From: Thermoplasmata archaeon
GTDB taxonomy: Archaea; Thermoplasmatota; E2; DHVEG-1
Direction: 5' to 3'
DNA length: 12,985 nt
Assembly: GCA_003649845.1 (NCBI GenBank)
Contig: QMTB01000025.1
Coordinates: 1-12,985 of the forward strand
A model generated the notes under the pieces. It ran no database searches. It had not been told where the DNA came from and saw only the letters and a program-made list of their open reading frames with translations. A program made the position numbers and the translations under genes. This document shows positions 5,145 to 12,655 of this stretch, piece by piece; position 1 is the first letter of the stretch; each line of letters starts with the position of its first letter.

Positions 5145-6523
5145 TGGCGGTAAGGAAAACAAAATACGAGATGCCAGAGCAAGATCCAAGGGAGAGGATT
5201 AAAAACTTCGATGAAGTACCATATGGTTATGATGCTGATACAGCTATAAAGGAAGCGCAACGTTGTCTTCAATGTAAGGATAAACCCTGTGTATTGGGTT
5301 GTCCTGTTGGAATAGATATCCCAAGGTTTATAGCTGCTATAAAGGAAGGTGATTTTGATAAAGCTATTAAGATTATTAAAGAGAAAAGTAATCTACCAGC
5401 TGTTTGCGGTAGAGTTTGTCCTTATGAAGAACAATGTGAGGGAAATTGTAGATTAAAGAAGATAGGTGAACCAGTTGGAATAGGTAGATTAGAACGTTTT
5501 GTAGCTGATTATGAGAGAGAAAAAGGCATAACAATTCCTAGTAAACCTAAACCTATTGACAAGAAAGTAGTTGTAATAGGTGCAGGTCCAGCTGGTTTAA
5601 CTTGTGCTGGAGATCTAGTTAAAATGGGTTATGATGTAACTATATTTGAAGCTCTTCATGCACCTGGTGGAGTATTAATGTATGGTATACCAGAGTTTAG
5701 ACTTCCAAAGGAGATTGTAAAGGCAGAGGTTGACTATATAACTAAACTTGGCGTAAAAATCATTTACGATGTAGTTGTAGGCAAAACTATTCCAATGGAA
5801 GAGATTTTAGAAGAGTATGACGCTGTTTTTATTGGCACTGGAGCAGGGTTACCGAGATTTCTAGGTATAGAAGGTGAGAATCTAAATGGGGTCTATTCTG
5901 CAAATGAGTTTCTAACTAGAGTTAATCTAATGAAAGCATATCTATTTACAGAATATGATACTCCTGTTAAAATAGGGAGAATAGTAGCAACTTTTGGAGC
6001 AGGTAATGTCGCTATGGATTGCGCTAGAACAGCTTTAAGATTAGGAGCAAAGAAATCATATATTATATATCGTAGAACAGAGAAGGAGATGCCTGCTAGA
6101 GAAGAAGAGATAGAACATGCCAAGGAGGAGGGAGTTGAATTTAAATTATTAACTAACCCTATAAGATTTATAGGAGATGAAAGAGGTAATCTTAAAGCTG
6201 TTGAATGTATAAGAATGAAGCTTGGAGAACCAGATGAAAGCGGTAGAAGGAGACCTATACCTATAGAAGGCTCAGAGTTTAAGATAGATATAGATACAGC
6301 ATTGATAGCGATAGGGCAGAGTCCAAATCCTTTGATACCACAGGTTATGAAAGATCTGAAATTAGGTAGAAAAGGAAATATTGAAATCGATGAAATGGGT
6401 AGAACAAACATCCCTGGTATATTCGCTGGTGGAGATATAGCTACTGGTGCAGCAACAGTTATACTAGCTATGGGCGCTGGTAAAAAAGCTGCAAAGGCTA
6501 TACATGAATATCTATCTAATTAG
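5144..6523 (+). CDS. sudA: SudA/NfnB/GltD-like large subunit (FAD, two Fe-S clusters)
   Basis: This 459-residue flavoprotein resembles the small subunit of bacterial glutamate synthase and archaeal proteins often labelled GltA. Two iron-sulfur motifs come first: CLQCKDKPCVLGCP (C41, C44, C49, C53) and CGRVCPYEEQCEGNC (C88, C92, C98, C102). The FAD-binding GAGPAG follows at 146-151, the second nucleotide site GAGNVAMDCA at 285-294, and the closing AGGD at 428-431. Paired with SudB it forms the NfnAB/SudAB-type oxidoreductase; here FAD and the Fe-S clusters would link ferredoxin to NADP(H) chemistry. No glutamate synthase large subunit is adjacent, which argues against a role in glutamate synthesis. 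It is co-transcribed with sudB (one-base TAATG overlap). Its last 8 bases overlap the end of pyrG on the other strand. Family assignment is firm; whether the complex bifurcates electrons cannot be told from sequence alone. Confidence 0.88.
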   Translation: MAVRKTKYEMPEQDPRERIKNFDEVPYGYDADTAIKEAQRCLQCKDKPCVLGCPVGIDIPRFIAAIKEGDFDKAIKIIKEKSNLPAVCGRVCPYEEQCEGNCRLKKIGEPVGIGRLERFVADYEREKGITIPSKPKPIDKKVVVIGAGPAGLTCAGDLVKMGYDVTIFEALHAPGGVLMYGIPEFRLPKEIVKAEVDYITKLGVKIIYDVVVGKTIPMEEILEEYDAVFIGTGAGLPRFLGIEGENLNGVYSANEFLTRVNLMKAYLFTEYDTPVKIGRIVATFGAGNVAMDCARTALRLGAKKSYIIYRRTEKEMPAREEEIEHAKEEGVEFKLLTNPIRFIGDERGNLKAVECIRMKLGEPDESGRRRPIPIEGSEFKIDIDTALIAIGQSPNPLIPQVMKDLKLGRKGNIEIDEMGRTNIPGIFAGGDIATGAATVILAMGAGKKAAKAIHEYLSN

Positions 6524-6524
6524 A
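6515..6524. other. Shared palindromic stop of two convergent genes
   Basis: TCTAATTAGA is a perfect 10-base palindrome. Read on plus it is Ser-Asn-stop of sudA; read on minus it is Ser-Asn-stop of pyrG. The coding regions overlap by 8 bases and leave no room for a terminator between them. Confidence 0.9.
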
Positions 6525-8153
6525 GATTAAGGTTTCTTGTTTCTTTACCGCTGCTTTTATCAAACCATTGAAGAGTGGCGCTGGTTTCATAGGTCTAGAT
6601 TTAAACTCAGGATGTGCTTGTGTAGCTACAAAGAAAGGATGCCCTGGTATCTCTAGGAACTCCATCAGTATGCCATCCGGTGATCTACCTGAAAATATTA
6701 AACCGTTTTTCTCTAATATTTCAATGTAACCTGGGTTGACCTCATATCTATGTCTATGTCGTTCATAGATCTTATCTTTACCATATAGTTGGTGAACTAA
6801 TGTCCCTCTTTTTAATACAGCAGGATACGCTCCAAGTCGCATTGTGCCACCATATCTAGATTCTTGCAGAATCTTTACTTGAGAAGGTATAACATCTATA
6901 ACTGGATAAGGTGTCTCTGCATCTATCTCTGTAGACTGAGCATTTTTTAGATTACAAACATTTCTTGCATATTCAACAACAGCTAATTGCATTCCAAGAC
7001 AGAGACCTAGATAAGGTATATTATGTTCTCTAACATATCTTATAGTTTCTATTTTACCTTCTATACCTGATAATCCAAATCCTCCTGGAACAATTACACC
7101 ATCTATTCCATCTAATGTCTCTAGTTTCTCAGGATGTTTCTCAAATAGCTTTGAATCAATCCATTGTATCTCAGGTTTATAGTTATTATTCCATGCTGCA
7201 TGTTTAACTGCTTCTATAACTGAGATATAGGAGTCAGATAGTTTAAATGTTCCAATATCAAAATATTTTCCAACAATTCCAATTGTAACTGTTTTATCGA
7301 GATTTCTTATATTCTCTATGAAATCCCTCCAAGGCTTAAGATTCCTCGTATCCTTTTTAAGATTTAGTTTATGAAGTATCTTCTGACAGAGTTGCTGTTC
7401 CTCTAAAATAAGTGGTACAGCATAAACATTATCTATATTGGGATTAGATATAACCTCTTCTTCATGTACATTACAGAATAAAGCAATCTTTTCTTTCCTC
7501 ACATCATCTAATGGTTTCTCAGAACGAGCGACAATGAAATCAGGTTGAATACCTATCTCTCTAAGTAGTTTAACAGAATGTTGAGTAGGTTTTGTTTTAG
7601 CTTCTCCTAAAGCATCTAATATTGGAACATATGTTACATGTATAAATATTACATCCTCACCTTCTAATTTCATCTGTCTAACTGCTTCTAAAAATAAGAT
7701 ATTCTCATAATCTCCAACTGTACCTCCTATCTCTACAAGTATAAAATCATAAGATTTCTCCTTTGATGGTTTTTTTATCCTCTCCTTTATTTCATTTGTA
7801 ACATGAGGTATAGGTTGAACTGTCTTCCCTAGATATTCACCTTTTCTTTCTTTCTCAATTACAGTTCCATATACCTGTCCAGTGGTAATATTATGATATT
7901 TTGGGATGTTTATATCTAGAAACCTCTCATAGTGTCCAAGATCTTGATCTATCTCCCCACCATCCTCTGTCACCCATACCTCACCATGTTCTGTAGGACG
8001 AAGAGTTCCAGCATCACAGTTGATATATGGATCGATCTTCATCGCTGTTACATTATATCCATGCATTTGCAAAAGTTTACCAATAGATGCAGTGGTAATA
8101 CCTTTCCCCAAACCTGAAACAACACCACCAGTTATGATAATATAATGAGCCAT
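6516..8153 (-). CDS. pyrG: CTP synthase, glutamine-hydrolysing
   Basis: The cytoplasmic enzyme makes CTP from UTP, ATP and glutamine. With the start at 8153 it is 545 residues, normal for the family. The amidoligase domain opens with MAHYIIITGGVVSGLGKG, whose SGLGKG (13-18) is the ATP loop. DPYINCDAGT (41-50), EHGEVWVTEDGGE and EIGGTVGD (141-148) follow. The glutaminase domain has GGFG (357-360), the nucleophile in GLCLGMQ (C385) and the catalytic pair in HPE (H514, E516). The frame stays open for ten more codons to an ATG at 8183. I reject that start because the family begins at MAHYIIITGG, and a TATA-like TTTTAATC around 8192 would start transcription near 8167, downstream of it. The gene converges with sudA, overlapping by 8 bases. 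Alba is encoded upstream on the same strand, behind a terminator. Confidence 0.97.
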   Translation of the reverse strand: MAHYIIITGGVVSGLGKGITTASIGKLLQMHGYNVTAMKIDPYINCDAGTLRPTEHGEVWVTEDGGEIDQDLGHYERFLDINIPKYHNITTGQVYGTVIEKERKGEYLGKTVQPIPHVTNEIKERIKKPSKEKSYDFILVEIGGTVGDYENILFLEAVRQMKLEGEDVIFIHVTYVPILDALGEAKTKPTQHSVKLLREIGIQPDFIVARSEKPLDDVRKEKIALFCNVHEEEVISNPNIDNVYAVPLILEEQQLCQKILHKLNLKKDTRNLKPWRDFIENIRNLDKTVTIGIVGKYFDIGTFKLSDSYISVIEAVKHAAWNNNYKPEIQWIDSKLFEKHPEKLETLDGIDGVIVPGGFGLSGIEGKIETIRYVREHNIPYLGLCLGMQLAVVEYARNVCNLKNAQSTEIDAETPYPVIDVIPSQVKILQESRYGGTMRLGAYPAVLKRGTLVHQLYGKDKIYERHRHRYEVNPGYIEILEKNGLIFSGRSPDGILMEFLEIPGHPFFVATQAHPEFKSRPMKPAPLFNGLIKAAVKKQETLISN

Positions 8154-8187
8154 AGAAAATAACCCGAGGATAACAAATAACATAGTA

Positions 8188-8198
8188 GATTAAAACCA
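8188..8198 (-). promoter_or_regulatory. Weak TATA-like element of pyrG
   Basis: The minus strand reads GGTTTTAATCT here, 35-45 bases before the pyrG ATG at 8153. The predicted transcription start is around 8163-8170. It is a weak match but supports the shorter pyrG start. Confidence 0.3.
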
Positions 8199-8209
8199 TT
8201 TCGCATTTA

Positions 8210-8321
8210 CCACTTCTTTTTTAGATCTTTATTCCTTAAGAGGTAATTTTCCCTATAGATTATCTACACTGTTAATATAGCTTAGAGATTCTAAAAAATA
8301 AAAAAAGAGAAAAAGAAGTGG
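8210..8321. repeat. Inverted repeat in the pyrG-alba spacer
   Basis: CCACTTCTTTTT (8210-8221) is exactly complementary to AAAAAGAAGTGG (8310-8321). Further inside, TTTTTTAGATCT (8217-8228) nearly matches the complement of AGATTCTAAAAAA (8286-8298). The right arm overlaps the alba terminator stem, so the two structures exclude each other. Some complementarity is expected from A- and T-rich runs. Confidence 0.5.
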
Positions 8322-8353
8322 GAACAGGTTGAAAGTTAACAGTAAGTCCCACT
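8290..8353 (-). terminator. Terminator of the alba transcript
   Basis: Just after the alba stop, the minus strand has a stem AGTGGGA/TCCCACT (8353-8347 with 8323-8317) around a 23-base loop. It is followed by a T-rich tail from 8316 to 8290 with runs of five, seven and six T. Oligo-T runs are the main termination signal of archaeal RNA polymerase; the hairpin may protect the 3' end. Confidence 0.7.
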
Positions 8354-8361
8354 AAATATTT

Positions 8362-8658
8362 TTATTTCTTTGTTGTCAAGGTTATTTCGATCGATGAAAC
8401 ATTCGAGGTTTTACCTTCTTCGTTTGTAATGGTTTCTGTTCCAATGTTGATTGATTTCACCTTTGCATCTTTGATAAATCTGTTTCTTGTTATCTCTGCT
8501 GTATCAACAGCTCTACTTATTGCTCTACCTCTAGCTTTTATAGTTACCTCGTCAGAGCCACCATTGAATTGAGTGACTACAGCGAGGACATAACTCATTG
8601 GGGGTTTGTTTCCTACGAATATAACATTTTCATCGGCGTTTGTCTCATTTTCTGGCAT
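8362..8658 (-). CDS. albA: Alba family DNA/RNA-binding chromatin protein
   Basis: Alba is a small, abundant dimeric nucleic-acid-binding protein that packages archaeal DNA and also binds RNA. The 98 residues match the family. After a short acidic tail come IFVGNKPPMSYVLAVV (13-28), containing the conserved lysine of the first strand-helix turn (K18, equivalent to the DNA-contacting, acetylatable K16 of Sulfolobus Alba), then the helix-strand segment KARGRAISRAVDTAEI (41-56). A C-terminal hairpin rich in Thr and Ser ends in IEITLTTKK. The start is supported by GGGAGG (8668-8673) 9 bases upstream. A TATA-like element lies near 8719-8730, giving a leader of about 40 bases, and a terminator follows directly. 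The gene is therefore a single transcription unit between pyrG and thiDN. High expression is expected from these signals. Confidence 0.95.
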   Translation of the reverse strand: MPENETNADENVIFVGNKPPMSYVLAVVTQFNGGSDEVTIKARGRAISRAVDTAEITRNRFIKDAKVKSINIGTETITNEEGKTSNVSSIEITLTTKK

Positions 8659-8718
8659 TTTTCTATTCCTCCCTAGTATTTCTGGGTTTTTTCCTTAAAC
8701 ACTACTAACATTTCTTCT

Positions 8719-8731
8719 ATTAATAAATTTT
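8719..8731 (-). promoter_or_regulatory. TATA box of alba
   Basis: On the minus strand the sequence is AAATTTATTAATA, preceded by an A-rich GCGAAA that resembles a BRE. The inferred transcription start is near 8700. It lies just after the end of thiDN (8745), so alba has its own promoter. Confidence 0.55.
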
Positions 8732-8744
8732 TCGCTACTCTATA

Positions 8745-10082
8745 TTATCCATCTCTCCCTAGGATTCTATTTAATTTCTTGAGTATATCCTCTGGATTAT
8801 TTCCAAGGATTCTAATCATAGCTTCTTTACCATGACCTCCTAGATCATAGATTAAATCCAAAGGTTTACCTGTCTTTCTAAGAACCGCAGAGGTTCCCCA
8901 TTCCATAGTAGATGTTGAAGTAGAAGGCTCTTTTTTTCTATCAAAAGATCCTATGGATAAACCTGCTTCTCTACATTTCTCAAGTATATTAGAGATATAC
9001 TTGATATTCATAGCTGAGCGAAGATGAGGATAATATTTCATAGCAGATAATATAATTGCAGAGATGTGGTTAGAGGCGCCAAAAGATAAACCACCGCATA
9101 TCTTAGCTTTACCTCCACTATTTATGATACGACCTTTTATAGCACATATATCTTTTTTATCTTTAGCATTGGAGGTAGCATATCCAATATTTATTCCAAC
9201 CTCTGGTATATAGTCAGCTGGAAGTATATCTAATATCTTTGGTATCACATTTTGTAATTCTATTATTACATCAACCTGTTTCTCATCGAGAATGGTTTCA
9301 TATCCTAGGTTAGCATTTGGAGGATAAAAGAGTATATCTATGCCTTTACCTAGCTTCTCGCTATTTAATATTAGATGCCATAATATATTCTTTGATTTTT
9401 CAACAGCTTCAGTAATTGGTTTATCTAAAGCTAGGAATCCTGCTATGAAGGCAGCTAAAGTACATCCAGTTCCATGTACCGTTTTAGAAAGTTTTGGTAG
9501 ATAGAAGGTTTTAAAGTTTTTACCATCATAGAATACATCTATAGGTTTCTCCATGTGACCTCCTTTGATAAATATGTTTTTTGCTCCTAACTGATGTAAT
9601 TCTTCAGCTGCTTTCTTTATATCTTCTATTGAGTTTATAGTTATACCAGTTAGATATTCAGCTTCCTCTTTATTAGGGGTGATGAGATATGTTTCAGGTA
9701 GAAGAATTGTTTTCATCTTTGAGATGGAAGAAGAAGTTGAAAACATAGTACCAGTGGTAGAGGTAAATACAGGATCAACTATTATTCTCCAATTATATTG
9801 CCTAGTTTTCTCTGCTACACATTTAATAATATCTTCATTTGGAAGTAAACCTGTTTTCACGATGCTAATAGGAAAATCATCCACTAGAGCATCTATCTGT
9901 TGAGATACAATCTCCCCAGGTAGAGGATGAAGATATTTTACTGTTTGAGTGTTTTGTATAGCTATAGAAGTAGCCACTGTAACTGCATGAACTCCAAGAG
10001 ATGTTAATGCCTTGACATCAGATTGAACTCCAGCTCCACCAGAAGTATCAAAACCTGCTATTGTTAAGACAATTGGTTTCAT
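8745..10082 (-). CDS. thiDN: ThiD-ThiN fusion: HMP(-P) kinase and thiamine-phosphate synthase
   Basis: Two steps of thiamine synthesis are fused in 445 residues. Residues 1-255 are ThiD, a ribokinase-fold enzyme that phosphorylates hydroxymethylpyrimidine and its monophosphate. Visible motifs are AGFDTSGGAGVQSD (9-22), DPVF (103-106), TPN (135-137) and the anion-hole HGTGC (203-207). Residues 265-445 are ThiN, the archaeal replacement for ThiE, which joins the pyrimidine to the thiazole phosphate. Its marks are PEVGINIGYA (293-302), the RSAMNIKY segment (355-362) and DLGGHGKEAM (413-422). The gene starts 32 bases after a small ribbon-helix-helix-like gene on the same strand. That gap is too short for a TPP riboswitch, and the pair is probably one operon. 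A GATGAT lies a few bases before the ATG as a weak ribosome binding site. The TPP made here is the cofactor of IorA, encoded divergently nearby. The assignment is strong. Confidence 0.95.
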   Translation of the reverse strand: MKPIVLTIAGFDTSGGAGVQSDVKALTSLGVHAVTVATSIAIQNTQTVKYLHPLPGEIVSQQIDALVDDFPISIVKTGLLPNEDIIKCVAEKTRQYNWRIIVDPVFTSTTGTMFSTSSSISKMKTILLPETYLITPNKEEAEYLTGITINSIEDIKKAAEELHQLGAKNIFIKGGHMEKPIDVFYDGKNFKTFYLPKLSKTVHGTGCTLAAFIAGFLALDKPITEAVEKSKNILWHLILNSEKLGKGIDILFYPPNANLGYETILDEKQVDVIIELQNVIPKILDILPADYIPEVGINIGYATSNAKDKKDICAIKGRIINSGGKAKICGGLSFGASNHISAIILSAMKYYPHLRSAMNIKYISNILEKCREAGLSIGSFDRKKEPSTSTSTMEWGTSAVLRKTGKPLDLIYDLGGHGKEAMIRILGNNPEDILKKLNRILGRDG

Positions 10083-10114
10083 AAATCATCTATCTCTTAA
10101 ATCTTAGTTGGAGA

Positions 10115-10639
10115 TTATTTATTCTTCCTTCGAAAGTATTCCTTCTTTATTCGAATTAATCTCTCAATGGGATTATGGATCTCCTCTTTTAGTATCTTAT
10201 ACATTCCCTCATTATTTTTCTTCCATTCTTCAAATCGGGAGATATCTATATATAATTCTGGGAAACCTTTGAGCATCTGCTGTTTATAGTTTTCTACAGG
10301 TAGACCTTGATCTAAAGCATTAAAATATTGCCTCAATAATTGCTTCGCCTGTAATAGTTTTTGTTCGAACTTAGGGTCTTTTCTCTTCTCTTCCGCTATA
10401 CGTTTCTCTGCTATCCTTCTACGGTAATCTAATTCTATAGCTTTTTCAACTTCTGTTTTTTGTTCTTCTAACATTCTTTTCTTAATAGCATTTTGAACAA
10501 GTTTTGATAAACTGATGTTATGTTCATAGAGGAATGCATCCATATATTTTGGTATGCTGATATTTTTTCTAACATGCGTATGAAGCTCTTCAGGAGAAAG
10601 TTTTGCATATAGTTCTGATTTATCGATCCTCTTGCCCAT
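10115..10639 (-). CDS. Ribbon-helix-helix-like putative DNA-binding protein with charged helical tail
   Basis: I do not recognise this 174-residue protein as a named family. Residues 23-57 fit the ribbon-helix-helix pattern of CopG/Arc-like regulators: a strand VRKNISIP, a helix PKYMDAFLYEHN, a turn and a second helix ISLSKLVQNAIKKRM. Residues 58-105 are very rich in Lys, Arg and Glu and likely form a long helix or coiled coil. The rest is also mostly helical and basic, ending in RRKNK. A 20-base inverted repeat lies 12 bases before its start, just behind the ribosome binding site, exactly where an autorepressor would bind. The site GAGGTG (10644-10649) ends 4 bases before the ATG. The gene precedes thiDN by 32 bases and is probably co-transcribed with it, so it may regulate thiamine synthesis, but that rests on position alone. 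It could instead be a structural nucleic-acid-binding protein. Confidence 0.65.
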   Translation of the reverse strand: MGKRIDKSELYAKLSPEELHTHVRKNISIPKYMDAFLYEHNISLSKLVQNAIKKRMLEEQKTEVEKAIELDYRRRIAEKRIAEEKRKDPKFEQKLLQAKQLLRQYFNALDQGLPVENYKQQMLKGFPELYIDISRFEEWKKNNEGMYKILKEEIHNPIERLIRIKKEYFRRKNK

Positions 10640-10650
10640 AAATCACCTCT

Positions 10651-10670
10651 TTACACAATGTATTGTGTAA
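10651..10670 (-). promoter_or_regulatory. Palindromic operator candidate for the RHH-thiDN operon
   Basis: TTACACAAT (10651-10659) and ATTGTGTAA (10662-10670) form perfect 9-base arms around GT. The palindrome ends 12 bases before the start codon, next to the Shine-Dalgarno. It would block initiation or early elongation if bound by a dimer. The neighbouring ribbon-helix-helix-like protein is the obvious candidate ligand. Confidence 0.6.
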
Positions 10671-10692
10671 TAGAGTTTGTGTTGAAAAACTT

Positions 10693-10718
10693 TGCTGATA
10701 GGAATTCTGCTAACAGGA
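10693..10718 (+). repeat. Tandem imperfect repeat upstream of the iorA promoter
   Basis: TGCTGATAGGA (10693-10703) recurs as TGCTAACAGGA (10708-10718), 9 of 11 bases identical and 15 bases apart. It is followed by a small dyad, CTAAC/GTTAG (10710-10714, 10719-10723), that touches the TATA box. This could be a regulator site controlling iorAB. Confidence 0.35.
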
Positions 10719-10723
10719 GTTAG

Positions 10724-10732
10724 ATTTATATT
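10724..10732 (+). promoter_or_regulatory. TATA box of iorAB
   Basis: ATTTATATT is a strong archaeal TATA match, centred about 47 bases before the iorA ATG. The inferred transcription start is near 10753, leaving a leader of about 20 bases with GGAG at 10763-10766 as the ribosome binding site. Confidence 0.6.
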
Positions 10733-10774
10733 CTTTCCATAGTTCCACTTGATTAACCATATGGAGAGATATAC

Positions 10775-12655
10775 ATGGAGATAATTGAGGGTAAACCAGG
10801 AAATACATTTCTTTTAATGGGAAATGAAGCTATAACTAGGGGCGCTATTGAAGCAGGTGTTAATGTAGCTACAACCTATCCAGGTACACCTTCATCAGAG
10901 ATAGCAGATACATTCTCAGCTGTAGCTAGATATCTTAAAAGAGTTAATAAAAAAATTCCTTTTTATTTTGAATATTCAACTAATGAGAAGGTTGCTGTAG
11001 AAATAGCAGCAGCTGCATCATTCTCTGGATTGAGAAGTTTAACCTGTATGAAACACGTTGGACTTAATGTTGCTAGTGATGCTTTCATGACCTACACCTA
11101 TGTAGGTTGTAAAGGCGGACATATAATTGTCTCTGCAGATGACCCTGCATGTCATTCTTCTCAAAATGAACAAGATAATAGATACTATGCACTTTTCAGT
11201 GGAACACCTATGCTTGAACCATCTACACCTGAAGAAGCAAAGGAGATGACACGCTATGGATTTGATTTATCTGAGAAACTGAAATTACCTCTTTTATTGA
11301 GAACTACAACTAGGTTGAATCATGCTAGAGGCCCTGTTAAATTTGAGAAAACTAGAAAACCTAAGGAGAAAGGGTGGTTTAACAAAGACCCTGGACTCGT
11401 AACAGTTCCAGCTACTGCTAGAGTTAAACATAAAGAATTATTAGATAAACTAGAAGAAGCTGAGAAGATATCAGAGGATATAAATTTCACACAGATTATA
11501 GATAATGGAAGCGATGTAGGTATTATAACCTCTGGTGTATCTTTTGGATATGTATTAGAAGCAGCTGAGGAATTAAAAATAGATATAGATGTATTAAAAC
11601 TGGGTATGACCCATCCTATTCCAAAGAAAAAATGTGGTAAATTCTTAGAATCCCATAAGAAAATAGTAATAGTAGAGGAATTAGAACCTTATCTGGAAGA
11701 TCAGATAAAAGCATTAGCATATGAACTTGGTCTCTCTGTAAAAATATATGGTAAAACAACTAAACACTTCTCTCGTCTCTATGAATATAATACCGATATT
11801 GTTACTGCTGCCTTTGCAAAGATATTTGATATAAAAAATCCTCTACCTAAAGCTATTAAACCACCTATAACTCTACCGGATAGACCACCTGTACTCTGTC
11901 CAGGTTGCCCACATCGTGCAACATATTATGCTGTAAAACAAGTTGCACCTGATAACACTGTTTATCCAACAGATATAGGATGTTATACCCTTGGGAAGGA
12001 ACCTCCATTGGAGATGGCAGATCTATTATTATGTATGGGTTCAAATGCTGGAACAGCTTGTGGTCTAGCTGTTTCAACTGATCAAAAAGTTATATCATTT
12101 ATGGGAGATTCAACCTTTTTCCATGCCGGTATTCCTGCTGTTATTGATGCTGCACATCATAATCATGATGTAGTTATCACCGTACTTGATAATAGAACCA
12201 CTGCTATGACAGGACATCAACCTCATCCTGGCACAGATTTCGATGGTATGGGGAATCCTGCAAAAAGGATACTGGTAGAGGAAGTAGTTAAAGGATGCGG
12301 TATAGAACATATAGAGGTTGTAAACCCAAAGAATTTAAAGAAGACATCTGAAGCTTTTAAACGAGCTTTAGAATTCAAAGGTCCTTCTGTAGTTGTAAGT
12401 AAAGCACCGTGTATATTATTAGAGAATCGTATGAAACGCAAGGAAGGTAAAACTATACCTGTTTTCATGGTTGATCAAGATAGATGCACTAGATGTGATA
12501 AATGTATAACAGAGTTTGGCTGTCCAGCATTCTATTATGCTGAAGATAATAGCATACATATAGATGAGCAACAATGCACCGGCTGCGGTGTATGTTTACA
12601 GGTATGTCCTGAGAATGCTATTAAAATAAAGAAACAGGAGGTATTGGATGAGTAA
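10775..12655 (+). CDS. iorA: Indolepyruvate:ferredoxin oxidoreductase, alpha subunit
   Basis: IorA catalyses oxidative decarboxylation of aryl pyruvates (from transaminated Trp, Phe, Tyr) to acyl-CoA, reducing ferredoxin. The 626 residues are typical. The N-terminal pyruvate-oxidoreductase domain has NEAITRGAIEAGV (17-29) and TTYPGTPSSE (33-42). A linker domain carries ITSGVSFGYV (251-260). The TPP domain has CPGCPHRA (375-382), GDSTFFH (444-450) and LDNRTTAMTG (471-480). Two [4Fe-4S] sites close it: C571, C574, C577, C583 (the IorA-style CxxCxxCxxxxxCP) and C601, C604, C607, C611. The start is supported by GGAG 8 bases upstream and a TATA box near 10724. Its stop overlaps the start of iorB by 8 bases, so the two subunits are translationally coupled. 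It is divergent from the RHH-thiDN operon, with about 135 bases between the starts. Assignment is very secure. Confidence 0.97.
   Translation: MEIIEGKPGNTFLLMGNEAITRGAIEAGVNVATTYPGTPSSEIADTFSAVARYLKRVNKKIPFYFEYSTNEKVAVEIAAAASFSGLRSLTCMKHVGLNVASDAFMTYTYVGCKGGHIIVSADDPACHSSQNEQDNRYYALFSGTPMLEPSTPEEAKEMTRYGFDLSEKLKLPLLLRTTTRLNHARGPVKFEKTRKPKEKGWFNKDPGLVTVPATARVKHKELLDKLEEAEKISEDINFTQIIDNGSDVGIITSGVSFGYVLEAAEELKIDIDVLKLGMTHPIPKKKCGKFLESHKKIVIVEELEPYLEDQIKALAYELGLSVKIYGKTTKHFSRLYEYNTDIVTAAFAKIFDIKNPLPKAIKPPITLPDRPPVLCPGCPHRATYYAVKQVAPDNTVYPTDIGCYTLGKEPPLEMADLLLCMGSNAGTACGLAVSTDQKVISFMGDSTFFHAGIPAVIDAAHHNHDVVITVLDNRTTAMTGHQPHPGTDFDGMGNPAKRILVEEVVKGCGIEHIEVVNPKNLKKTSEAFKRALEFKGPSVVVSKAPCILLENRMKRKEGKTIPVFMVDQDRCTRCDKCITEFGCPAFYYAEDNSIHIDEQQCTGCGVCLQVCPENAIKIKKQEVLDE
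12637..12641 (+). promoter_or_regulatory. Shine-Dalgarno of iorB inside the iorA 3' end
   Basis: GGAGG with a following T ends 6 bases before the iorB ATG at 12648. It supports coupled translation of the two subunits. Confidence 0.7.

Noticed and set aside
5893..6411. Minus-strand frame of 172 residues inside sudA
   Set aside because: Antisense shadow of conserved sudA sequence, rich in Ser/Leu/Ile as expected from the reversed codons.
5144..6523. Glutamate synthase small subunit (GltD) acting in ammonia assimilation
   Set aside because: No large glutamate synthase subunit is adjacent; pairing with a SudB/NfnA-type subunit points to ferredoxin-NAD(P) electron transfer.
8154..8183. Ten-codon N-terminal extension of CTP synthase from an ATG at 8183
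   Set aside because: The family starts at MAHYIIITGG, and the only TATA-like element would start transcription downstream of 8183.
10083..10114. TPP riboswitch before thiDN
   Set aside because: Only 32 bases separate it from the upstream gene, and no thi-box-like motif was seen there or before the upstream gene.
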